DNA of 11,099 nucleotides from Candidatus Eiseniibacteriota bacterium (GTDB taxonomy: Bacteria > Joyebacterota > Joyebacteria > Joyebacterales > Joyebacteraceae), in assembly GCA_030639555.1 (NCBI GenBank), contig DAOWCM010000045.1, positions 1-11,099 of the forward strand, read 5' to 3'. The notes beneath the pieces are model-generated. The model did not search any database and was not told the DNA's origin. It saw only the letters and a list, made by a program, of their open reading frames with translations. Positions 7,049 through 11,099 of this stretch are shown here, piece by piece; position 1 is the first letter of the stretch; the number at the start of each line of letters is the position of its first letter. A program made the translations under genes and the position numbers.

Positions 7049-8205
7049 CGTTCCGTCCGGGCCGGCTGGAAGAAGACGTCGTGGAGCGCCTCGAGGACCC
7101 TTCTTGCGCCATCGGGCCTGACAGCCACCACCGTCGACCGCCCTTCCGAGACCATCGCCAGCAGATCCTCGTCGGTGCTCGTGACAGCCGCTGAGATGGC
7201 CGCCGCAGCGACGGCTGATCCCGCATCGCGACCCACCGCGCAGATAAGGTGCGCCCGGCGGGCCGACATGCTCCCGTCGCTCCGCTCGAGGAGTTCCTTC
7301 ATGGCCACTCTCTCGACAGCGACCAACGTCTGATCCCCGAGTGTCAGGACGAACTTCACACGGTCCGATAGCTCCCCGATCTCTGCTGCGGCGGTGGCCG
7401 GCATGCGTTCCCACGTCAAGAGCTCGACGTCCTCGAGCAGAGAGAGCCCGGCAACCGGGGGACACGGACGCGTGGGCTCATCGAGGACTATCGTGCCCGC
7501 GGTGTCGGACACGCTCTTCCGGACGTGGAGCGTGATGCCGTTCTCCTCCGCGAACCGCACGGCATCCTCCTTGAGGACGGTCGCACCGTACCGCGCCAGT
7601 TTGCTCATGTCCTCGAACGAGATCTCGCTGATCTTCCTGGCTGCGGGGACGGTGTTCGGGTCCGCCGTGTATACGCCGTCGACGTCCGTCAGGATCTCGC
7701 AGCGTTCGGCGCCCAGCGCCGCGGCCAGCGCGACGGCGGTCGTGTCGGACCCACCTCTGCCCAGGGTCGTCACGTTCTTCGCCGTACTCACGCCCTGGAA
7801 CCCACCGACTACAACGACGTTGCCGGACGCAAGTTCGCGAACCACTCTGTCGGGACGCACCTCCAGGATGCGGGCGTCCGTGTGCTTCGTGTCCGTGATG
7901 ATGCCCACTTGAGAGCCGGTGAAGGAGATCGCGGGGCAGCCGATCGAGTTCAGTGCTATGGCGAGAAGCGACATCGATATCCGCTCGCCCGCCGTCATCA
8001 GCATGTCCAGCTCGCGCTGGTTCGGCTCGGCCGCCAGTGCTGTGGCATCTCTGAGCAGCGAGTTGGTCGTGCCTCCCGGGGCCGAGACGACCACGACCAC
8101 ATCGTGACCGCTCCCTCTGAGCGCCGCGAGCCTCTCGGCGATCGCGACGATCTTCTCCCGACCGTCGATCGATGTGCCGCCGTACTTCTGAACGATGGTG
8201 GACAC
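7045..8205 (-). CDS. Aspartate kinase with diverged regulatory domain
   Basis: This 386-residue protein phosphorylates L-aspartate, the first step towards lysine, threonine and methionine (and diaminopimelate for peptidoglycan). The amino-acid-kinase domain (about 1-245) is well conserved: KYGGTS (7-12), SAPGGTTNSLL (41-51), TAGERIS with E74, TGSQVGIITD (96-105), TTLGRGGSDTTA (146-157) and TDVDGVYTADP (173-183). The remaining ~135 residues sit where the ACT-domain pair should be, but are poorly recognisable; only the final VLEALHDVFF matches the usual ending. Feedback inhibition may be altered or lost (inference). The start is GTG 8205 (MSTIVQKYGG fits the family N-terminus), with GGAGAG (8222-8217) 11 nt upstream. 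It is single-domain, not fused to homoserine dehydrogenase or diaminopimelate decarboxylase, and no asd or dap gene is adjacent. lysC would be a reasonable symbol, but the paralogue cannot be decided. Confidence 0.92.
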   Translation of the reverse strand: MSTIVQKYGGTSIDGREKIVAIAERLAALRGSGHDVVVVVSAPGGTTNSLLRDATALAAEPNQRELDMLMTAGERISMSLLAIALNSIGCPAISFTGSQVGIITDTKHTDARILEVRPDRVVRELASGNVVVVGGFQGVSTAKNVTTLGRGGSDTTAVALAAALGAERCEILTDVDGVYTADPNTVPAARKISEISFEDMSKLARYGATVLKEDAVRFAEENGITLHVRKSVSDTAGTIVLDEPTRPCPPVAGLSLLEDVELLTWERMPATAAAEIGELSDRVKFVLTLGDQTLVAVERVAMKELLERSDGSMSARRAHLICAVGRDAGSAVAAAAISAAVTSTDEDLLAMVSEGRSTVVAVRPDGARRVLEALHDVFFQPARTER

Positions 8206-8250
8206 GGGGCTGCCGTCTCTCCGTTCGGGCCGGTGGTGGTTGCTACTATT

Positions 8251-8279
8251 CCTCTACCACATCGCGTCTGACGGGTCAA
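8251..8279 (-). promoter_or_regulatory. Candidate promoter for the aspartate kinase
   Basis: On the minus strand TTGACC (8279-8274) is followed after 17 nt by TAGAGG (8256-8251), about 45 nt before the GTG start. The -35 box matches 5 of 6 consensus positions but the -10 box only 3 of 6, so this is a weak call. It lies in the 217-nt divergent region (8206-8422), in which no small gene or RNA was recognised. Confidence 0.3.
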
Positions 8280-8325
8280 CGGGCGCGTTGCTTCGGTCCG
8301 GGGAGCTTCTCCTTGGCGCCTGCTC

Positions 8326-8355
8326 GCGGCTTGACAGCCGCCGACCCGCGCGGGT
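8326..8355. promoter_or_regulatory. Two inverted repeats overlying the lpdA promoter
   Basis: GCGGCT-TGAC-AGCCGC (8326-8341) is a 6-bp dyad with a 4-bp centre that covers the -35 box. ACCCGCGCGGGT (8344-8355) is a perfect 12-bp palindrome covering the spacer and the first base of the -10 box. Short GC palindromes arise by chance in GC-rich DNA, but two side by side exactly on a promoter suggest operator sites. No regulator gene is adjacent. Confidence 0.4.
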
Positions 8356-8360
8356 ACGCT
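8331..8360 (+). promoter_or_regulatory. Candidate sigma70-type promoter for lpdA
   Basis: A consensus TTGACA (8331-8336) is followed after 18 nt by TACGCT (8355-8360), which keeps the three most conserved -10 positions (T, A, final T). Transcription would begin near 8367, giving a leader of about 55 nt before ATG 8423. The consensus -35 and the location in a divergent gene-free region are the support. Confidence 0.5.
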
Positions 8361-8422
8361 CGTGGTGGAGGATCCGACGAGATGGACACATCACTGATTC
8401 TTCAGAACGGCGGAGGCGTTAG

Positions 8423-9805
8423 ATGGCAGAGCGATTCGACCTGGCCGTGATCGGCGGCGGCCCCGGCGGGTACGTGGCGGCAATACGAGCAGCGCAGCTG
8501 GGCCTCAGAGTTGCCCTCGTGGAGAAGGAACAGTTGGGCGGTGTCTGCCTCAATCGGGGCTGCATTCCCACGAAGGCGCTCCTGGCGAGTGCCGGGGTGT
8601 TTTCGGCGCTCGGGCGTGCCGATGAATTCGGTGTGAAGGTCGAGGGCGTCAAGGCGGACGTTCCCGCGATGTTCAGGCGCAAGGACGAAGTGGTCGCGCG
8701 CCTCCGCGGTGGTGTTGAGACGCTTCTCAGGAAGCGGAAGGTCACGGTTTACAGGGGGCTCGGGTCGATCGCGGAGCCCGGTGTCATCGGCGTCGAAGGG
8801 CCCGACGGCACCGCCGCCGTCGAGTGCGAGCGGATCATCCTGGCGACGGGGTCGACGCCGCTCGTGCCGGAGACGTTTCCCTATGACGGCAGGGTCGTCG
8901 TCACGACGCGCGAGGCGCTGGAGTCTCCTCACATGCCGGACGACGTGCTGATCATCGGTGCGGGAGCGGTCGGCTGCGAATTCGCGGGATTCTACTCGTC
9001 GCTGGGTCTCTCCGTAACGCTGGTCGAGATGCTCCCCGAGGTGCTCCCCGGTGAGGACCGGTCCGCTGCCAGGCTGCTTCTGGCAGCGATGAAGAAGCGG
9101 GGCGTGGATGTCCGCACGGCAACGAAGGTGGAGTCGATCGAGGTCACCGGGGACACCGCCCTGACGATGCTGTCGGACGGGACGTCCGTCGAGACCGGGC
9201 GCGTGCTTCTTGCCATGGGGCGCCATCCCGGCTCCGGCGGCTCCGGCATCCCCGAGGCGGGCATTGTGGTCGAGCGCGGTGCGGTCGTCGTCAACGAGAA
9301 GATGGAGACCTCGCGGCCGGGCGTCTACGCGATCGGGGACTTGGTGGGAGGGTGGCTGCTGGCACACGTTGCCTCCCGTGAGGGCATCGTGGCCGCGACC
9401 AACGCCGCGGGGCGGGACCTCGCGATGAGCTACCGCGCCGTGCCCAGATGCACCTTCACCAGGCCTGAGATCGCCAGCGTTGGGATCACCGAGACGGCAG
9501 CTTCGAGCCAAGGCCTCGAGCTCTCATCCGGGAGGTTCCCGTTCGCCGCCTCGGGCAAGGCGCTGGCCGAGGGTGAGGCCCAGGGGTTCGTGAAGATCCT
9601 TTGCGACGCGGCGAGCGGACGCGTGGTCGGGGGGGTGGTCGTCGGCCCCCACGCGTCGGACCTGATCCACGAGGTGGCGCTTGCCGTCGAGGCGGAACTC
9701 TCGTTCGACAAGTTGGCGGGTATGATACACGCACACCCCACGCTCGCGGAATCGGTCATGGAAGCCGCCGAGGCCGTCGAGGGTCTGAGCATCCACTCCG
9801 GTTAG
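8423..9805 (+). CDS. lpdA: Dihydrolipoyl dehydrogenase (E3)
   Basis: This 460-residue flavoprotein disulfide reductase re-oxidises dihydrolipoamide with NAD+ in 2-oxoacid dehydrogenase or glycine-cleavage complexes. Seen in order: FAD-binding GGGPGGYVAA (11-20), redox-active disulfide GGVCLNRGCIPTK with C42 and C47, ATGSTP (141-146), NAD-binding IIGAGAVGCEFA (177-188), the second FAD motif VYAIGDLVGG (301-310), and a C-terminal dimerisation domain with catalytic HAHPTLAE (H438, E443). Length is normal and there is no N-terminal lipoyl domain. The HxHPT motif and the absence of a C-terminal Cys pair argue for E3 rather than mercuric reductase. ATG 8423 has GGAGG (8412-8416) 6 nt upstream. No E1, E2 or gcv gene is in the window, so its complex partners are elsewhere or it serves several complexes. 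It appears monocistronic: own promoter candidate upstream, hairpins downstream. Confidence 0.93.
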   Translation: MAERFDLAVIGGGPGGYVAAIRAAQLGLRVALVEKEQLGGVCLNRGCIPTKALLASAGVFSALGRADEFGVKVEGVKADVPAMFRRKDEVVARLRGGVETLLRKRKVTVYRGLGSIAEPGVIGVEGPDGTAAVECERIILATGSTPLVPETFPYDGRVVVTTREALESPHMPDDVLIIGAGAVGCEFAGFYSSLGLSVTLVEMLPEVLPGEDRSAARLLLAAMKKRGVDVRTATKVESIEVTGDTALTMLSDGTSVETGRVLLAMGRHPGSGGSGIPEAGIVVERGAVVVNEKMETSRPGVYAIGDLVGGWLLAHVASREGIVAATNAAGRDLAMSYRAVPRCTFTRPEIASVGITETAASSQGLELSSGRFPFAASGKALAEGEAQGFVKILCDAASGRVVGGVVVGPHASDLIHEVALAVEAELSFDKLAGMIHAHPTLAESVMEAAEAVEGLSIHSG

Positions 9806-9826
9806 CCGCCTGAAGTCGCGGGGGTG

Positions 9827-9850
9827 GGGAAGGAGCGAAAGCGCTCCCCC
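9827..9850 (+). terminator. Hairpin after lpdA (first of two)
   Basis: GGAGCG (9832-9837) pairs with CGCTCC (9842-9847) around the loop AAAG. The stem can be extended by GGG (9827-9829) with CCC (9848-9850) past an AA bulge. It begins about 20 nt after the lpdA stop. There is no U-tract, so termination strength is uncertain. Confidence 0.45.
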
Positions 9851-9872
9851 GGCGCCCCGCCCGCGGACGTGC

Positions 9873-9900
9873 GAACGCCGGGACCATCGTCCCGGCGTTC
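9873..9900. terminator. Strong 12-bp hairpin between convergent genes
   Basis: GAACGCCGGGAC (9873-9884) is perfectly complementary to GTCCCGGCGTTC (9889-9900) around a 4-nt loop, CATC. It lies 32 nt beyond the end of the minus-strand secreted-protein gene and 67 nt beyond the lpdA stop, the usual place for a bidirectional terminator. No T-run follows on either strand. The rest of 9806-9932 shows no gene. Confidence 0.6.
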
Positions 9901-9932
9901 ACATATCTGGAAGAATCGATCTTCCGCTGTTC

Positions 9933-10442
9933 CTACTCTATGCAGCCCTTGCGCTTGAGCATTGCTATGCGCGACTCGAGATCGTAGAGCTTGACGATAA
10001 CGTCGGTGATCGGGTCCAGTCTGGTTCTCTGCACGCACTTGCTGTAGATGGCGTGCTGAAGGGCGGCCGTGCTCTCCTTGAGGAGCACGTTCTCCATCAC
10101 CAGTTCGTCGGTAGGCGGAACGAACCACAGGTCTATCGTGATGTCGTTGCCGTAGTCGATGAGCTCTGTGAACTCGAAACCGCCGTCCGACGACGTCAGC
10201 TGCTCCGTCGCCAGAAGCCCGCCCATGTACAGCTTGACGTTCACATCCAGTAGCGGTCGGCCCTTCTCGTCGACCACCAGTCCCGTGATGGTCGTCTCAC
10301 TCTTCCCGGCGAATCCGCTGCGGACGGCCGCCGGCATGCCGGTCGACGGCGTGGTCGGGATGGCGTCGGTAGGACCCGCGGCCACCGCGGGAAGCGACAT
10401 CACCAGGAGCGCCGCAAGGACAGACACAATCATCCTCTTCAT
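9933..10442 (-). CDS. Small secreted protein with carboxypeptidase-regulatory-like domain
   Basis: This 169-residue protein starts with a clear signal peptide (MKRMIVSVLAALLVMSLPAVAA, cleavage expected near 22), followed by a Pro/Thr-rich linker. Residues about 51-125 read as one carboxypeptidase-regulatory-like Ig-fold module: ITGLVVDEKGRPLLDVNVKL, then TSSDGGFEF. The last ~40 residues are helical with heptad spacing (ITDVIVKLYDLESRIAMLKR) and are flanked by the only two cysteines, C136 and C167, which could form a disulfide. Such modules are usually adhesive or structural in envelope proteins; no enzymatic motif is seen. ATG 10442 is preferred, with AGGTGG 8 nt upstream. GTG 10454 (four residues longer), with GGAGG 8 nt before it, is also possible. 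The gene is divergent from the outer-membrane protein gene and has its own promoter candidate. It was not recognised beyond the domain. Confidence 0.8.
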   Translation of the reverse strand: MKRMIVSVLAALLVMSLPAVAAGPTDAIPTTPSTGMPAAVRSGFAGKSETTITGLVVDEKGRPLLDVNVKLYMGGLLATEQLTSSDGGFEFTELIDYGNDITIDLWFVPPTDELVMENVLLKESTAALQHAIYSKCVQRTRLDPITDVIVKLYDLESRIAMLKRKGCIE

Positions 10443-10491
10443 ATGCCGTGCCACCTTTCCTTCCTCCAGAGTTCGTTGCTCTCAGGGAGGA

Positions 10492-10520
10492 ACCGTATCA
10501 GGCGGACGGACCCCTGTCAA
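10492..10520 (-). promoter_or_regulatory. Candidate promoter for the secreted-protein gene
   Basis: On the minus strand a consensus TTGACA (10520-10515) is followed after 17 nt by TACGGT (10497-10492), preceded by TG one base away, an extended -10. Transcription would start near 10485, about 30 to 43 nt before the candidate start codons. The -10 variant resembles the TACGCT proposed for lpdA. Confidence 0.55.
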
Positions 10521-10543
10521 CGTCTAAAGGTTCCCAACACGGC

Positions 10544-10572
10544 TTGTTGAAGACCCTGAGCGATGATATACT
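10544..10572 (+). promoter_or_regulatory. Extended -10 promoter for the outer-membrane protein gene
   Basis: TATACT (10567-10572) matches 5 of 6 consensus -10 positions and has TG one base upstream (10564-10565). TTGTTG (10544-10549), 17 nt before it, is a weak -35. The expected start point is at or within a few bases of A10581, the A of the proposed ATG, so the mRNA would be leaderless. CAACA/TGTTG arms (10535-10539, 10545-10549) overlap the -35. Confidence 0.5.
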
Positions 10573-10580
10573 GCGCTTTC

Positions 10581-11099
10581 ATGAGACAGGTCACGCGCAG
10601 AAGCCGCACGGTCAGGAGAGTGCCGCCCCTCACGCTCGCCCTCGCCCTCACGCTCGCCCTCGTGCTCGTGCTTCCCGTGCCGGCGTTCCCGGTCGGGAGC
10701 GTCAGCACGGTTTCGCCTCGCCCGATGGCCATGGGCGGGGCCTTCATGGCCGTTGACGACGAGCTTGCCGCGATGGCCTGGAATCCGGCCGGCTTCATGC
10801 CGCCGCACTGCGGAAGCGGGGCCGACTTCCGCGTCCACGTCAACATCCTCGGAGCGCCCGCCATTGTGCATGAAACCGGGCTCCTGACCGGCGGGGAGTC
10901 CGAGCCGTTCGCCTCGCTGTCTGCCATCGAGAAGCTGTCGGTCGCCCTGGGTGCCGTCGCGAAGGGCGTAACTGTCCGGAGGGGTGGTGTGGCCGTGGGC
11001 GTTCTTTTCCTCGAGGAGCACCTGGACCCCGATGGACTGGCCGACGCGAAGGGGCTCGCCGACGCGAGCGATCTCCTGAGCGCGTACTACACAACGTTC
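10581..11099 (+). CDS. PorV/UPF0164-like outer-membrane protein, 3'-truncated
   Basis: The frame is open from ATG 10581 to the window edge (173 residues seen). An Arg-rich start (six or seven Arg in the first 13 residues) leads into a Leu/Ala hydrophobic stretch (17-31) ending LPVPAFP, a signal peptide. The mature start carries RPMAMGGAFMAVDDELAAMAWNPAGF (47-72), the motif of PorV, UPF0164 and FadL-like beta-barrels, in which an N-terminal segment containing ...MGGAF...WNPAG plugs or lines the barrel. Alternating hydrophobic strands follow (VALGAVAKGV, GGVAVGVLFLEE). The family gives channels or shuttle proteins of the outer membrane; which one cannot be told from a third of the protein. No Shine-Dalgarno sequence precedes ATG 10581. 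An in-frame ATG at 10563 is an alternative, but it lies inside the proposed -10 region. The signal peptide is encoded by a short DNA repeat (10629-10664). Confidence 0.75.
   Translation, partial: MRQVTRRSRTVRRVPPLTLALALTLALVLVLPVPAFPVGSVSTVSPRPMAMGGAFMAVDDELAAMAWNPAGFMPPHCGSGADFRVHVNILGAPAIVHETGLLTGGESEPFASLSAIEKLSVALGAVAKGVTVRRGGVAVGVLFLEEHLDPDGLADAKGLADASDLLSAYYTTF
10629..10664 (+). repeat. 18-bp tandem repeat inside a signal-peptide coding region
   Basis: CTCACGCTCGCCCTCGCC (10629-10646) is followed directly by a second copy differing at two of 18 positions (10647-10664). In frame they encode LTLALA and LTLALV, the hydrophobic core of the signal peptide of the outer-membrane protein. A copy-number change would lengthen or shorten the core by six residues without shifting the frame. 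Confidence 0.7.

Noticed and set aside
7525..8271. Plus-strand open frame (248 codons) opposite the aspartate kinase
   Set aside because: The minus-strand kinase has every catalytic motif; this frame gives Arg/Gly/Asp-rich sequence without a domain.
8402..9511. Long minus-strand open frame (369 codons) opposite lpdA
   Set aside because: It is antisense to an intact dihydrolipoyl dehydrogenase with all motifs; the product is Arg/His/Gly-rich low-complexity sequence with no domain.
8423..9805. Mercuric reductase or glutathione reductase as identity of the flavoprotein
   Set aside because: The C-terminal HAHPTLAE motif, the lack of a C-terminal Cys pair and the NAD-type GAGAVGCEFA site fit dihydrolipoyl dehydrogenase better.
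10524..11021. Minus-strand open frame opposite the truncated outer-membrane protein gene
   Set aside because: The plus-strand frame carries a signal peptide and the MGGAF...WNPAG motif; the antisense product is Arg/Glu/Gly-rich shadow sequence.
1..11099. CRISPR array, insertion sequence, integrase or tRNA
   Set aside because: No regularly spaced direct repeats, transposase-like product, terminal inverted repeats or tRNA cloverleaf were found on reading; the window looks like ordinary chromosome.

Overview
The window is GC-rich bacterial chromosome with closely packed genes. Every reading is by eye from the sequence; no database search was made. The organism is diderm: the window holds a periplasmic adaptor with MacB-type permeases, several proteins with signal peptides, and the start of a probable outer-membrane beta-barrel protein of the PorV/UPF0164/FadL-like kind. 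A GWxTD-domain protein together with that barrel start points to an uncultured lineage near the FCB group, or to Acidobacteria, Gemmatimonadetes or Eisenbacteria-type phyla. That placement is an inference and is not firm.

Left part (1-7048, + strand): one probable operon. It runs from a HlyD/MacA-like adaptor (5' end off the window), through a separate MacB/LolD-type ATPase and two different MacB-type permeases, to an exported GWxTD-domain protein and an amidohydrolase of the YtcJ-like family 3. Four of the five junctions are 9 nt or less, and two are a 4-nt overlap and direct abutment. Only the ATPase-permease junction has a gap (81 nt), and it holds strong, mutually exclusive hairpins. The transporter genes should form a tripartite export or envelope-remodelling machine in which the two permeases pair as a heterodimer. 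The substrate is unknown, and an outer-membrane TolC-like partner is not seen here.

Middle (7045-9805): a monofunctional aspartate kinase on the minus strand converges on the amidohydrolase so tightly that both stop codons lie in the same palindromic CTAG. It is divergent from a dihydrolipoyl dehydrogenase gene (lpdA). The 217-nt divergent region carries a good candidate sigma70-type promoter for lpdA overlaid by two inverted repeats, a possible operator.

Right part (9806-11099): two hairpins without U-tracts lie between lpdA and a convergent minus-strand gene for a small secreted protein with a carboxypeptidase-regulatory-like (Ig-fold) domain. That gene is divergent from the truncated outer-membrane protein gene. 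The 126-138 nt divergent region holds back-to-back promoter candidates. The rightward one sits so close to the ATG that its transcript is predicted to be leaderless.

No tRNA, rRNA, CRISPR array, insertion sequence or integrase was seen. No gene-free stretch reaches 300 nt.
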